DNA of 64,000 nucleotides from Tildeniella torsiva UHER 1998/13D (GTDB taxonomy: Bacteria > Cyanobacteriota > Cyanobacteriia > Phormidesmidales > Phormidesmidaceae): NCBI GenBank assembly GCA_019358835.1, contig JAHHIH010000013.1, positions 62,001 through 126,000 of the forward strand, read 5' to 3'. Each line of letters starts with the position of its first letter. Position 1 is the first letter of the stretch. The notes under the pieces are model-generated. The model ran no database searches and was not told where the DNA came from. It saw nothing but the letters and a program-made list of their open reading frames with translations. Below, one piece after another: positions 50,912 through 61,595 of this stretch. Made by a program: the position numbers and the translations under genes.

Positions 50912-52519
50912 TTAAATCCACCCCTGTATGGCGGCTTGGTAGACAGCCTGATAGCGATTTTTGGCCTGGAGTTTAGTGAGGCTATTGTTGATGTGGAACT
51001 TTACCGTGCTCTCGCTGATGTAGAGGCGGGTGGCAATGTCGCGATCGCGCAGCCCCTGAGCCAGCAACGCCATAATCTCTTGCTCCCGTTCAGACGGACG
51101 CGGCGGGCCAGAGTCACCGGAGACTGCTTCTACCGGCTGCCCCTGGCTGACCCGCTGCACAACCTGACGCAGCTGGTCAACGTCTACCGTCCAGTCGATC
51201 ACCGCTCGAACCGATGGCGGGGGCGACGCCTTAACCCGCACCCAAATCGTATGGGCAGCCTCTTGGGCAATGGGGCCACTGTCGGTAATGACTACAGCCT
51301 CGGGATCTGAAGGGTCACACACCGTCAGTTGAGCTTTGTAGGCCATACAGGTCAGGGCTACCTGCACCAGGGCCGTGGTGCACTGAATGCTGACTTTAGC
51401 CCCTGGTGGCCCGACAGTATAGGGAGTTTGCAGGGCAATTTGCACCATCTGTTGCTGAGGCCCAGGCTGGGTTTGCAGACTGCCCCCCAGGCAGGTGGCC
51501 ATAAACCGCAGCTGGTGACAGCGCGATCGCCACTGGGCCGCTGTGTCGTAGGCCGCCTGCGCTCCATCGGCGGTCGGTATGGCGACGATCGCCTCTAGCA
51601 CCACATCGGTCGCACCGTAGACCAGCCGAGCGTAGTCACAGTTAAATTCGGCTAGCAGCTCGGCTAACTGCACAAACACATGGCTAATGGAGGCGGACAG
51701 CGCTGTTTCGGTACCCACCAATGCCATCGTCGTGCTCTTCAGAATTGTGGCCAGCTGGTCAGAGAGGGTCGTTTGCTGCGCTAAGGCCCCTGCACCCGGA
51801 GGCTGCTTGGTGTCTACGCTCAGTGCTGCGTCGAGGGCGATGGTGGCCGTCATGCAGAGCACCTGCAACACCTCTAGAAATTCTGCCGCCATCGGGCTGC
51901 GGCTAAAGGTGGCCAGCACCCCAATGACGCGATCGCCCGTCATCAGCGGGTAGCCCGCAAACCCTTGAATGTGGTTGGCGATCGCCCAGTCTCGATCTTT
52001 GACCCAGGCCTCTTCTGCCAAGCGATTGCTCAAAAAGGGCACCCGATTTTGGGCAATTTTGCCGACCTTATAGGCCCCCATGGGCACCCGCGCAAAGGAG
52101 CCGTTGGTGTGGGTGTACAGCCCCGAAGAGGCCACCAGTCGAAGGGCGGTTTGGTCGGGTTCTACGACCCAGATGCGGGCAAACGCGCAGCCAAACTGAC
52201 CCACTAGACCATCGGTGATGATCCGGGCAATGGGCTCAACCTCAAGGCAGCCCGACAACCGCTGAGCAATCTTGTTGACCCGCTGCAAATCGAGCAGCAG
52301 CCGAGTCTGGTTGGGCACGTCAATGTTGGAGCTTTCCACCTCTACAGGAGCAACACTCACGGGTATTCCTGAGATTTTCTGTCTATAGGTTGAATTGAAC
52401 CGGTTCAATACTCTGTATCGGTTGACACGCCTTAGGTCTTTTATGTCAGATTGCCCAACCAAATTGCCAAAACCTTGGGTAGAGGCCAATGGTTTCACCC
52501 CAGGGGCGATCGCCGCCAA
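50912..52519 (-). CDS. GAF domain-containing LuxR family transcriptional regulator
   Basis: GAF-like region; C-terminal PSEREQEIMALLAQGLRDRDIATRLYISESTVKFHINNSLTKLQAKNRYQAVYQA. Exact start uncertain. Confidence 0.88.
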   Translation of the reverse strand: MAAIAPGVKPLASTQGFGNLVGQSDIKDLRRVNRYRVLNRFNSTYRQKISGIPVSVAPVEVESSNIDVPNQTRLLLDLQRVNKIAQRLSGCLEVEPIARIITDGLVGQFGCAFARIWVVEPDQTALRLVASSGLYTHTNGSFARVPMGAYKVGKIAQNRVPFLSNRLAEEAWVKDRDWAIANHIQGFAGYPLMTGDRVIGVLATFSRSPMAAEFLEVLQVLCMTATIALDAALSVDTKQPPGAGALAQQTTLSDQLATILKSTTMALVGTETALSASISHVFVQLAELLAEFNCDYARLVYGATDVVLEAIVAIPTADGAQAAYDTAAQWRSRCHQLRFMATCLGGSLQTQPGPQQQMVQIALQTPYTVGPPGAKVSIQCTTALVQVALTCMAYKAQLTVCDPSDPEAVVITDSGPIAQEAAHTIWVRVKASPPPSVRAVIDWTVDVDQLRQVVQRVSQGQPVEAVSGDSGPPRPSEREQEIMALLAQGLRDRDIATRLYISESTVKFHINNSLTKLQAKNRYQAVYQAAIQGWI

Positions 52520-52701
52520 ATGCTGATGGGTCTGTCAAGACTCGGTAAACTTTCTAACCTGGCCTCAGCCACATCTAGGTGTTTTTTGTTAGAACGTGAG
52601 CGGAGTATGAACTTCGCCCACGCCGCAGGTTCACCCGCGAGTCACCCGGATTATGCATCTGCCTCTTGTAGTTATTGAAAGCCCCCGTTTCGGAGAAGCA
52701 G

Positions 52702-53331
52702 ATGAAGGAGAGACTTACAGGCATTGGCCTGGCGGTTGGTACTGCCCTAACGCTGGGTATGATTTGGGCTGACTCGGCTCAAGCATTCTCGATCGGTAGT
52801 TCTGTTACCGCAACCAACAGCATTAGGGATGTGGATACCCAAGTCGAAACAGTATTTGAGATATCCGCGCCTCAAACGGTGGGGCCAGGGTCAGAGATGA
52901 ACCAGTTTGGCGGCATCTGGAATATTGACTTTACTGGAAACTCCGTTTTATTTAGCATCAACTCTAGGTTTGGCAATGTCATTTCTGGGGATGATATCTA
53001 CCGTCTAACAGCACTTAACTTTGGGAATCCGGGGCAAAACTCAGTAACGGGTTTAAAGTTTGCCTCGGTAGGGGTCGTTCCTTTCCTTAGAGCTCCAACG
53101 GCTAACCTGCTGGCCGGTAATGCCTTTGAGGTCATCTTTCCCCAAGGATTTGCCCAGAACTTGACCACTATTCCTGCCGGAGACTTGGCCTTTCGCATTG
53201 ACCTAACCATAGTAGAACTGCCGCCTACTCCGGTGCCTACCCCAGTACCAACACCAGCGCTGTTGCCTGGGTTAATGGGAATGGGTTTCGCGGCATGGCG
53301 TAAGCGTCATGCCAATGACCAGGATGCCTAG
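52702..53331 (+). CDS. PTPA-CTERM/PEP-CTERM-type exosortase substrate
   Basis: Signal peptide GIGLAVGTALTLGMIWADSAQAF; C-terminal PTPVPTPVPTPALLPGLMGMGFAAWRKRHANDQDA. Confidence 0.88.
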   Translation: MKERLTGIGLAVGTALTLGMIWADSAQAFSIGSSVTATNSIRDVDTQVETVFEISAPQTVGPGSEMNQFGGIWNIDFTGNSVLFSINSRFGNVISGDDIYRLTALNFGNPGQNSVTGLKFASVGVVPFLRAPTANLLAGNAFEVIFPQGFAQNLTTIPAGDLAFRIDLTIVELPPTPVPTPVPTPALLPGLMGMGFAAWRKRHANDQDA

Positions 53332-53337
53332 CTGGGC

Positions 53338-54642
53338 TTAGGGTTCTTCAGCGCTAGGGCGACTGTCTTCGGTTGTACCAGTTTTGAAGCGATCTTTGGC
53401 CGCGGTGAACGCGTCTTTCATGGCGGTCTGGATCTTCTCGGGGTCGGGCTTTTTGCCTCCCATCAGGTCGCCGAAGTAGACGCAGGCTCCTTCGCCTAGG
53501 GCCCAGGTATAGGCGGCGGCCCAAGAGGCGGCAATCACGCTGCCAAAGCCGGGGATGAATTTGATCAGCTCGCGCCCGACGGCTTGGGCAAAGAAGCCGC
53601 CTGCGATCGCGCTAATCAGCCCCCCCGCCTGAGAAGGACTCAGGGTTTGGCCGTAGAGCTTACCCAACAGCACCACCATCGACACCTGGAGCGCCGTCAG
53701 CACCGGCATGGTAGCAAAGGGGAGCGGCACCGCTGCCAGCGTGGCGGCCATGACCGCAAAGGCCGAAATATAGTGCCGTCCGACATCGCGGTAGAGATTG
53801 CCCAGCTGGTTAGTGGCCTCGGCTTGCTCATCTAGTAGCTGGTAGAGGGCCTGGGCCTCGGCTTCGGGCAGCAGATCGGCCAGGGCGTCGCGCAGGGCAT
53901 CAAGACCGTAGAGCACAGGGTCAAAGCCGTCTTCGTCGAGGGTAAAGTCGATCAGCACGGTGCGATCGACTAACCCCTCAAAATTGGCCTGCACCGCTGA
54001 AAAGGGGCGCTGCACGGCCTCTAGTTCAGGCGGGTAGGGCGGGTGATTGTCCTGCTCTGGAGGGTAGACCTCATGGCTGGAGGTGACCGCCAGCAGACAG
54101 GGCACGGTGGGAAACTGCTGGCGCAGGCGGGCGGCGATTTGCCGCAGGGTGTTGGTGGCAAAGTCATTGATTTTGACCGTCAAAATCAGAATGCGCGCCG
54201 TGCGGGTTTCACTGCTGAGGTCGTTGATTAGCTCGGCAATGATGGCTTCGGTGGCCTGGGCCACATCCCCTAGCCCCACGGTGTCGGTAAAGATCAGCAG
54301 GGGCAGATCGTCGGAGGGGTAGGCATAGCGCTGAGTATGTTGGGTGTGGGGTTTGAAGCCCTGGCCAATAATATCGGCTGAGACCCCCGTTAGACCCCGC
54401 ACAATGGAGCTTTTGCCCGACTGGGGTTTGCCAATTAGCAGGGCTTCGGTGGTGGGCAACTGCTGGCGCACCGCCGCCAAAATTTCGACAACTTTGTCAT
54501 CGTCGATGTTGAACCAGCGGCTGAGCTGCTGATCGGGCCGTAGCTGACCGATGCGATCGCGCAGAAACTGCCAGGCCTCCATCATTGGCGAAGCCCAGAA
54601 CCGTCTACCTTCGTTGGAATTAGGTTGTGGAGGATCGCCCAT
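53338..54642 (-). CDS. Era-like GTPase with C-terminal DUF697-like membrane region
   Basis: ALLIGKPQSGKSSIVRGLTG (P-loop), LLIFTDTVGLGDV, LLAVTSSHEV; hydrophobic C-terminal helices AVMAATLAAVPLPFATMPVLTALQVSMVV. Confidence 0.85.
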   Translation of the reverse strand: MGDPPQPNSNEGRRFWASPMMEAWQFLRDRIGQLRPDQQLSRWFNIDDDKVVEILAAVRQQLPTTEALLIGKPQSGKSSIVRGLTGVSADIIGQGFKPHTQHTQRYAYPSDDLPLLIFTDTVGLGDVAQATEAIIAELINDLSSETRTARILILTVKINDFATNTLRQIAARLRQQFPTVPCLLAVTSSHEVYPPEQDNHPPYPPELEAVQRPFSAVQANFEGLVDRTVLIDFTLDEDGFDPVLYGLDALRDALADLLPEAEAQALYQLLDEQAEATNQLGNLYRDVGRHYISAFAVMAATLAAVPLPFATMPVLTALQVSMVVLLGKLYGQTLSPSQAGGLISAIAGGFFAQAVGRELIKFIPGFGSVIAASWAAAYTWALGEGACVYFGDLMGGKKPDPEKIQTAMKDAFTAAKDRFKTGTTEDSRPSAEEP

Positions 54643-54751
54643 GCCCAGGTTCTACTTCGGCTGACAATCAAGCTATGGCCATAATGCCATGCCACGCCGC
54701 GTTCGACAGACTCAGTTGCAAACAGCGATGCCTCTGAGATCTCCCGCAGCC

Positions 54752-56776
54752 CTAGTCGTCGAGCAATACCGAGGGATTGTCAGGCAGCGTAGCAGGCTGC
54801 TTTTTGGTCGTGCCTGGGGAGCGATTGCTGCGGCTGTCGAGCTTCCCCTGGGCAATGGGTACAGTGAAGTGAAACCGGCTGCCTTTATCTTTGCCCTCCG
54901 ACTCGGCCCAGATGGTGCCGCCCAGCCCCTCGACAATTTGACGGCACATGGCCAGACCCAGCCCAGTGCCGCCAGTCGTGCGGCGCAGCGCCCCTTCTTC
55001 TTGGTAAAAGCGGTCAAACACCACCTGCAGACGGCTGGGCTCAATGCCGCGCCCGGTGTCAGCCACAGTAACTTGCAGGTGGGTAGGGCTAGAGCGGGTC
55101 ACCTGAATGGTGATTTTGCCGGTGGTAGGGGTAAATTTTTGGGCATTGTCGAGTAGCTTGGCCAGCACCTCGACCAGCCATTCGCCATCGGCTCGCACCA
55201 GGGGCACCTGCTTAGGAATTTTGACCTTAATGGTAGGAGTGGCAGCGCTGTCTTGGCTGCCGTGGATGCTGCTGAGGGCCAAATCGACGCACTCTTGGAT
55301 GGAGAGCGACTCTAGATTCCACTCGACGCGACCGCTTTCGAGGCGAGACAGGGTAAGAAAGTCTTGTACCAGCTTGCGCATGCGCTCGGCATCTTCGAGA
55401 GCCGATTGCAGCATAATCTGCCGCAGCTCGTTGGGCATGTCGGGTTCGGTGGCCAGGCTTTCGAGGCAGACCTGAATGGTGGAGAGGGGGGTGCGGAGTT
55501 CGTGCCCGGTGATGGCAATTAGGTTGGCGCGGGTGCGATCGAGGGCTTCGAGCTGCTGGTTGAGATCTTGCAGGTTGGCGTAGGCCTCGGCCTGAATAAT
55601 GGCCACGCTGAGCTGGGTGGCGATCGCATCCACCAGGGCTGTGTCGTCTTCGCTCCAGTCGTAGGGCTGGGGCTGGCAGTGGTGCAGCTCAATCATGCCC
55701 ACCAGTCGGCCCTGATAGGTGAGGGGCACAATCAGCCACGACTGAATCTGCCAGCGCTCAATCAGGGGGCGAATGGCCTCTAGCTCGTAGCTAAAGGGCG
55801 ATTCGCGATCCTGGGTGTCGGCAATGGCGACAATTTCTTTGGTGTCTTGAATGTAGTCAAACAGAGGATTGGTGGCCAGGGGCCAGGTCTCGCCCAGCAG
55901 CGACTCAACGTTGCTGTTCAGATGCTGGTGGGCAATCACCACCGTGGCATCGGTGGCGCTACAGGGGTAGATCAGGCAGCGGCAGACGTGCAGCGCTTGG
56001 CCCAGTTCGCGGGCGGCTTTGGCGAAGATTTCGTCGGCGTTGAGGGACTGCCGCACCACCGAGGTAATAGAGTTGACCAGGCGCTCGCGCCGCTCTTGGG
56101 CGGTGATGGCTTTGTAGGCTTTGAGCAGCTTGTACTGCCCCGCCTGGAGATAGGTAACCAGTCGCTGGGTAAAGGGATCCGGCCCACCGCTGCCATCGAG
56201 GCGTTCGGTGGGGGTTAGGGTGGGGTCGATGTAGCGCTGGCGGGCGATCGCCAGTTTGGCAGCGAGATCGGGGCGATACTCGGCAATGCGATCGAGCAGC
56301 AGTGCCGCCGCCGTTTGGCTGACGTAGCGATCCTGGGTCCAAATGCCCTCAAAGCGGCGGGTTTGGTCGAGGGGGGGGCCGTCAATGGCCGGTACGGGCG
56401 ATCGCTCTCGACAGATTAGGCAGGCGCTATAGTCGGCCCCCACCACCACTAAGTGCCACTCCTGGGTCAAGGTATCGTCGGGTTCAAAGGCGATCGTTTC
56501 GTAGTTCTCAGAGCGGCTGACAAAGCTTGTGCCCAGGGCCGACAGTACATAGACCTGGTCGGTCAGCTCGGCAATGCGCAGGTAGCGGTTGGCCTCCTGC
56601 AAATAAAACCGCTCCTGCTGAAAACTGGCAATTACCAAAAATTTCGCCGTCCCCGCCAGCACGTGATCTTCCATCGCGTGGGACAACGCGGTCAGGGAGG
56701 TCTTGAAGTAGAGGCTAGGTCTCAGCTGGGGAATTGCCGTTAGCAATTCTTCCACCACAGATGTGGAATGGCTCAT
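54752..56776 (-). CDS. DICT-GAF-HisKA-HATPase sensor histidine kinase
   Basis: N-terminal DICT-like region; GAF IATQLSVAIIQAEAYANLQ; H-box LIAITGHELRTPLSTIQ; GTGLGLAMCRQIVEGLGG. Confidence 0.9.
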   Translation of the reverse strand: MSHSTSVVEELLTAIPQLRPSLYFKTSLTALSHAMEDHVLAGTAKFLVIASFQQERFYLQEANRYLRIAELTDQVYVLSALGTSFVSRSENYETIAFEPDDTLTQEWHLVVVGADYSACLICRERSPVPAIDGPPLDQTRRFEGIWTQDRYVSQTAAALLLDRIAEYRPDLAAKLAIARQRYIDPTLTPTERLDGSGGPDPFTQRLVTYLQAGQYKLLKAYKAITAQERRERLVNSITSVVRQSLNADEIFAKAARELGQALHVCRCLIYPCSATDATVVIAHQHLNSNVESLLGETWPLATNPLFDYIQDTKEIVAIADTQDRESPFSYELEAIRPLIERWQIQSWLIVPLTYQGRLVGMIELHHCQPQPYDWSEDDTALVDAIATQLSVAIIQAEAYANLQDLNQQLEALDRTRANLIAITGHELRTPLSTIQVCLESLATEPDMPNELRQIMLQSALEDAERMRKLVQDFLTLSRLESGRVEWNLESLSIQECVDLALSSIHGSQDSAATPTIKVKIPKQVPLVRADGEWLVEVLAKLLDNAQKFTPTTGKITIQVTRSSPTHLQVTVADTGRGIEPSRLQVVFDRFYQEEGALRRTTGGTGLGLAMCRQIVEGLGGTIWAESEGKDKGSRFHFTVPIAQGKLDSRSNRSPGTTKKQPATLPDNPSVLLDD

Positions 56777-56978
56777 GGTTCAGTTTAGGGAACCGTCGAT
56801 TCAAAGGTTCTGCCCTGGCGCTCTCTAGAGAACCCCCAGGAGACCCGGTCGCATCGGCAGCAGTTACTTCCACCTAGCCTACCAGCTGCCCCCTTTCCCA
56901 ATAGATATATTGTAACCATTTGCCAAAATCGGCCCTGATCTGTACAGAATGCCTATTTCGTACGCCATAGCGGCGATC

Positions 56979-57010
56979 AAAAAAGCACCCGCGCCAGCCG
57001 ACGCGAGTGC
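56979..57010 (-). terminator. Rho-independent terminator downstream of amt
   Basis: Minus strand: GCACTCGCG-TCGGCTGG-CGCGGGTGC followed by TTTTTT. Confidence 0.9.
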
Positions 57011-57060
57011 CTCAACACTATGGTGCTAACCCAAAGCAAAAACTAACGCTTTGGAGAAAG

Positions 57061-58560
57061 CTACATTACACCCGTCATATCGCTGGTGTCTTTGAGAAAG
57101 CCACTGTAGGCTTCCATGCCGTGCTCGCCAATGTCCAGGCCTTTCATCTCTTCTTCGGCACTGACTCGCAGGCCCAGAACAGACTTAATCACCAGCCAGA
57201 AGATCGAAGAGAGCACCACGGTAAACAGGCCAATGGACAAAACGCCCAGAATTTGAATCCCGAGCTGACCCAAGCCGCCACCGTAGAACAACCCAGCAAT
57301 CCCCTCACCCCCCTGGGTGAAGTTGTTGGGGTTGGCAAACAGGCCTACAGCCAGGGTGCCCCAGATGCCGCAGACCAGGTGCACCGAGGTGGCACCCACG
57401 GGGTCGTCGATCTTAATGCTGTCGAAGAAACCGACCGCAAACACCACAATGATGCCGCCAATCAAACCGGCAAAGAAAGCACCGGCATACCCAAAGACAA
57501 AGCAGCCAGCGGTTACCGATACCAGCCCAGCCAGAATGCCGTTGATGGTCATAGACAGATCCGGCTTGCCGCTCATGGCCCAGGAGACAAGGGTAGCGGC
57601 TACACCACCAGCGGCAGCACCCAGGTTAGTGGTAACGGCAATGTAGGCTACGGCTGAGTCAGCGGCTAGCTGAGAGCCGGGGTTGAACCCGAACCAGCCC
57701 AGCCAGAGAATTAAACAGCCCAGGGTAGCGATGCTCAGGTTGTGACCCGGCAGAGCATTGACCTGACCATCGGCATTGTACTTCCCCATGCGAGGGCCGA
57801 GGAAAGCCGCCCCCATCAGTGCAGCCCAACCACCGACAGAGTGCACAATGGTAGACCCTGCAAAGTCATGGAAGCCCAGCTCAAACAGCCAGCCGCCACC
57901 CCAGAGCCAGTGGCCTGTGATGGGGTAGGCAACAGCGGTCAGCAAAACGCTGAAGATGAGAAAGTCAACGAACTTGATGCGCTCGGCCACAGCCCCCGAC
58001 ACGATGGTGGCAGCGGTACCAGCAAAGGCAACCTGAAACAGGAAGAACGTATCTTTGGTCAGGTTTAGGCCATCGGGACCTAACCCGTATACCTCAGGGG
58101 CACCGCCGAGGAAGAAGCTCCCCCAGCCCACCCAGGCGCTGCCGTTGGCACCAAACATCAGCGAGAAGCCGATGAACCAGAAGGCAAGGGTGGCCAGAGC
58201 AAACACAATCAGGTTTTTGGTCAGTACGTTGACGGCATTCTTTTGCCGACAGAAACCAGTTTCTACCATGGCGAACCCGGCGTTCATGAAGATGACCAAG
58301 AACGCACAGACCAACACCCAAATATTATTGAGGGTGACTTGCACATCGGCAGCAGTCAACTCTTCCTGAGCGTGGGCGGCTACTCCCCAGGTGGCCAGAA
58401 TAACTAACGCCAAAGGGATACAGGCTACCCAAGCCCAGCCACCCACCCGGGCGAACAGACGCTTAAACGCCTCGTCAAAGGGCGGCACACTGGCGTTCCA
58501 AAAGCTGGGTTTAGACCGCCTCCGGAACTTAGAACGATTACGCAACACTAAATTAGACAT
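57061..58560 (-). CDS. amt: Ammonium transporter
   Basis: [60 protein letters not shown]...[28 protein letters not shown]...GWFGFNPGS. Confidence 0.96.
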   Translation of the reverse strand: MSNLVLRNRSKFRRRSKPSFWNASVPPFDEAFKRLFARVGGWAWVACIPLALVILATWGVAAHAQEELTAADVQVTLNNIWVLVCAFLVIFMNAGFAMVETGFCRQKNAVNVLTKNLIVFALATLAFWFIGFSLMFGANGSAWVGWGSFFLGGAPEVYGLGPDGLNLTKDTFFLFQVAFAGTAATIVSGAVAERIKFVDFLIFSVLLTAVAYPITGHWLWGGGWLFELGFHDFAGSTIVHSVGGWAALMGAAFLGPRMGKYNADGQVNALPGHNLSIATLGCLILWLGWFGFNPGSQLAADSAVAYIAVTTNLGAAAGGVAATLVSWAMSGKPDLSMTINGILAGLVSVTAGCFVFGYAGAFFAGLIGGIIVVFAVGFFDSIKIDDPVGATSVHLVCGIWGTLAVGLFANPNNFTQGGEGIAGLFYGGGLGQLGIQILGVLSIGLFTVVLSSIFWLVIKSVLGLRVSAEEEMKGLDIGEHGMEAYSGFLKDTSDMTGVM

Positions 58561-58860
58561 CTCAACAGACGTTCCTTCAACACAATCAGACAGTGAACAC
58601 GGCCTACCGTTTTTCAGGCCTGCACCCTCAACCGCGCAGCGGTGAGACAGACCCGTATGGGAGCTAGAGCCCACAGAATAGATAGATTCTGCGAACCGAT
58701 ATGCAAAATTTGCAAGTTTCTAACGGCAGCTAACGTTAACCGAAAAACGCCTTATTAAAAACCTACGTCAATCTGCCTGAGCATTTTTGCCATTAACAGG
58801 CAGAGGAATTTGCGTGTAGATAGAACAAGTTGATTCCATCAATTCTGAGGCAGGCAATCT

Positions 58861-58874
58861 GTATCGGGCGATAC
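58861..58874 (-). promoter_or_regulatory. Consensus NtcA-binding site upstream of amt
   Basis: GTATCGGGCGATAC = GTA-N8-TAC, extended palindrome TGTA...TACA, about 300 bp upstream of the assigned amt start. Confidence 0.65.
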
Positions 58875-59003
58875 ACAAGGCTCCGCAAGACCGCTGCATT
58901 CCCCGTGTAGCCCTGAAAACATAGGGTTAATTAACCACAAATTAATCATTTGTCAAAGGCGTCTCAAGACAAATTGCGTTTGAGGGAGCGTCGTTGAGAT
59001 GGA

Positions 59004-59537
59004 TTAGCCCTGATTTTGCAGATAGCCCTGGGCACCGAGCTGGTCGAGTTTTTGCTGCTTAGCCATCACCGCTGCCTCCAGTTCGCGACGGTACTGGGCC
59101 ACTCGATCGAGGAGAGCGGGGCGACCTGTGGCCAAGATCTGCACCGCCAGCAGCCCGGCATTGGTCGCGTTGCCAATGGCTACCGTGGCCACCGGAATGC
59201 CCGCTGGCATCTGCACAATGGAGTAGAGGGAATCGAGCCCCTGCATGGTGCGGCTGACGACGGGGACGCCAATCACCGGCAGAGGGGTGAGGGCGGCAAC
59301 CATGCCGGGCAGGTGGGCAGCCCCGCCTGCCCCAGCAATGATCACCTTGAGGCCGCGATCGCGCGCAGTCTGGGCATAGGTAACCATGCGCTCGGGGGTG
59401 CGGTGAGCCGATACAATGGCGACTTCGTGGGCGACCCCGAACTCGGTGCAGACCTCAATGGCAGCGGCCATTATGGGCAGGTCTGAGTCGCTGCCCATAA
59501 TGATGCCAATTTCGGGGCCAAGGTCAGGGCTAGTCAT
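59004..59537 (-). CDS. purE: 5-(carboxyamino)imidazole ribonucleotide mutase
   Basis: [42 protein letters not shown]...[29 protein letters not shown]. Confidence 0.96.
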   Translation of the reverse strand: MTSPDLGPEIGIIMGSDSDLPIMAAAIEVCTEFGVAHEVAIVSAHRTPERMVTYAQTARDRGLKVIIAGAGGAAHLPGMVAALTPLPVIGVPVVSRTMQGLDSLYSIVQMPAGIPVATVAIGNATNAGLLAVQILATGRPALLDRVAQYRRELEAAVMAKQQKLDQLGAQGYLQNQG

Positions 59538-59711
59538 CGCGTTCACCGCTGGAAAATAGAGCCTTCCCATCATGCCACCGGCAGGTTCTAGCCACTGCTC
59601 CCCTGGGCATTTTAGTGGGCATATAGGAAGATTGAGTTTCGTTGCGGCCCGGTTTGGCGCAGCAAAACATCATAGAATTTTACAGAAGTTAGCAAACCCC
59701 AACGCCCGCCC

Positions 59712-60398
59712 ATGCCTGCCACTGATGATAAGACCGTAGTCCGCGAATACTTCAATGCCACCGGCTTTGACCGGTGGCAGCGCATCTACGGCGATGGCGA
59801 AGTCAATAAGGTGCAGCTCGACATTCGCAAGGGGCACCAGCGCACGGTAGACACGCTGATGGGCTGGCTAGAGGCCGACGGCAACCTGGCAGGGCTCACC
59901 TGCTGCGATGCGGGCTGCGGTGTCGGCAGCCTGACGATTCCCCTGGCTCTGGCGGGCGCTCAGGTCTACGCCAGTGATATCTCCGCGAAAATGGTCGAGG
60001 AGGCCCGCCAGCGGGCTGAGGTCGCCCTGGAGGGCAAGAATCTGCCCACCTTTGAGGTCAAAGACCTGGAGGAACTGGCCGGGCGCTATCACACGGTAGT
60101 TTGCTTAGATGTGCTGATTCACTACCCCCAGGACAAAGTACAGGGCATGATCAGCCATCTTGGCTCTCTGGCCGAGTCGCGCCTGATTATGAGCTTTGCC
60201 CCCAAAACGCTGTTCTATAGCGCTCTGAAAAAGGTCGGCGAATTTTTTCCGGGGCCGAGCAAGACCACCCGCGCCTACCTGCATCGGGAGGCCGACATTG
60301 TAAAAGCTCTAGAGGCAGATGGCTGGCGCATTGAGCGCCGCACGCTGACCAAGACCCAGTTTTATTTTTCCCGTATGCTAGAAGCTGTCAAAGACTAG
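59712..60398 (+). CDS. bchM: Magnesium protoporphyrin IX methyltransferase
   Basis: VREYFNATGFDRWQRIYGDGEVNKVQLDIRKGHQRTVDTLMGWL...CDAGCGVGSLTIPLALAGAQVYASDIS...FYFSRMLEAVKD. Confidence 0.95.
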   Translation: MPATDDKTVVREYFNATGFDRWQRIYGDGEVNKVQLDIRKGHQRTVDTLMGWLEADGNLAGLTCCDAGCGVGSLTIPLALAGAQVYASDISAKMVEEARQRAEVALEGKNLPTFEVKDLEELAGRYHTVVCLDVLIHYPQDKVQGMISHLGSLAESRLIMSFAPKTLFYSALKKVGEFFPGPSKTTRAYLHREADIVKALEADGWRIERRTLTKTQFYFSRMLEAVKD

Positions 60399-60431
60399 CA
60401 GCCCGGCGATTTGCAGCAATTTAAGCCAGTC

Positions 60432-60836
60432 ATGACTGTAGAACGTCTCTTTATTGCGATCGCAGCAGTGCTGGGCGGCACCGCCGTCGCCGCCGGAGCT
60501 TTTGCCACCCACGCCCTCAAACCCCAGCTCAGCGAGCGTCTGCTCACGGTGTTTGAAACCGCCGCCCGCTACCAGATGTACCACGCTCTGGCCCTGCTGC
60601 TGGTCGCCCTAGTGCGGCACCAGGGGCTGGGTGTGCCAGGGTTGATCACCGCCTCTGGGTGGGCCTTGATTGTCGGCACGGCCATATTTTCGGGCAGCCT
60701 CTATGCCCTGGCTTTGACGGGGCAGACCATGCTGGGGGCTGTTGCCCCTATAGGCGGCGCGGCTCTGATGGTGGGCTGGGGGTGTTTGGCGGTGGCGGGG
60801 CTGCTGGGGACAGGTGAGGGGATAAGGAGTGGATGA
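60432..60836 (+). CDS. DUF423 family membrane protein
   Basis: FIAIAAVLGGTAVAAGAFATHALKPQLSERLLTVFETAARYQMYHALALLLVAL. Confidence 0.93.
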   Translation: MTVERLFIAIAAVLGGTAVAAGAFATHALKPQLSERLLTVFETAARYQMYHALALLLVALVRHQGLGVPGLITASGWALIVGTAIFSGSLYALALTGQTMLGAVAPIGGAALMVGWGCLAVAGLLGTGEGIRSG

Positions 60837-60968
60837 GTTGCAACTATTCACTCCTTATCCTCCGAAGAGGCTACGCCCTTAAAAAGGCAGAGTACCGCCA
60901 CCCCCTACCCATCCACCCCCTACCCCAGGCCAGCAGGCTACAATGACCCTGTATCACGCCGGGCCGCT

Positions 60969-61196
60969 ATGTTTGAATACCTATCGCCGCGATCGCTGGC
61001 TACGCCCCAGGAGGTTATTGAGTACCTGGAACTCCAGCAGGCCGCCCAAGATTTTCGCCTGGAGGTTGAGCACCGGGTCAAGCTGGAAGCCCACTATCAT
61101 TGGTATGACCAAGTAGCCGCTGAGAATCGGCGCGATCTGGAGCAGATGCGATCGGAGGTCAATGTACTGGCCTGGGTTAGTCGTCGCTCTGCCTAA
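60969..61196 (+). CDS. Small hypothetical protein
   Basis: 75 aa ORF with TACAAT-like box about 30 nt upstream; MFEYLSPRSLATPQEVIEYLELQQAAQDFRLEVEHRVKLEAHYHWYD. Confidence 0.55.
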   Translation: MFEYLSPRSLATPQEVIEYLELQQAAQDFRLEVEHRVKLEAHYHWYDQVAAENRRDLEQMRSEVNVLAWVSRRSA

Positions 61197-61241
61197 ACGT
61201 CAGCCAGGCAGGAGTTTAATCGATTTTGTGAGGGCCTAGAG

Positions 61242-61478
61242 CTAAAGGGCTTCTAGCTCATCTTGCTTGAGGTGGGCGCGCATGGGCCGTTTGGCTCCCT
61301 CGACCTCAAACTCTACCTGTACCGGAAAGTTGGGGCTGATGGGGCGGCCTTTATAGTCGGTGAGAATGCTCAAAACGACTCCCTCTAGACCTTTGGCATC
61401 GAAGGCTTCGTTGCGGTGCAGCGGGTGGTGGTAAAAAATAACTGATTCTTTGATTCGGACGCGATCGCCAATATTCAT
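61242..61478 (-). CDS. ftrV: Ferredoxin-thioredoxin reductase variable chain-like protein
   Basis: MNIGDRVRIKESVIFYHHPLHRNEAFDAKGLEGVVLSILTDYKGRPISPNFPVQVEF...AHLKQDELEAL. Confidence 0.78.
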   Translation of the reverse strand: MNIGDRVRIKESVIFYHHPLHRNEAFDAKGLEGVVLSILTDYKGRPISPNFPVQVEFEVEGAKRPMRAHLKQDELEAL

Positions 61479-61595
61479 AACACACACTCGCTGTTACTCA
61501 ATCCTCCCTAGCGCCTGGTGACCAGGTGGGAACTTGCTTTTTTGTAGCCCTATTATCTTTGCACAGGATGGGCGCTTGCACGTGGTCGCCGCCGA

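Noticed and set aside
57007-57657. 216-aa plus-strand ORF
   Set aside because: Antisense to amt; no recognisable motif.
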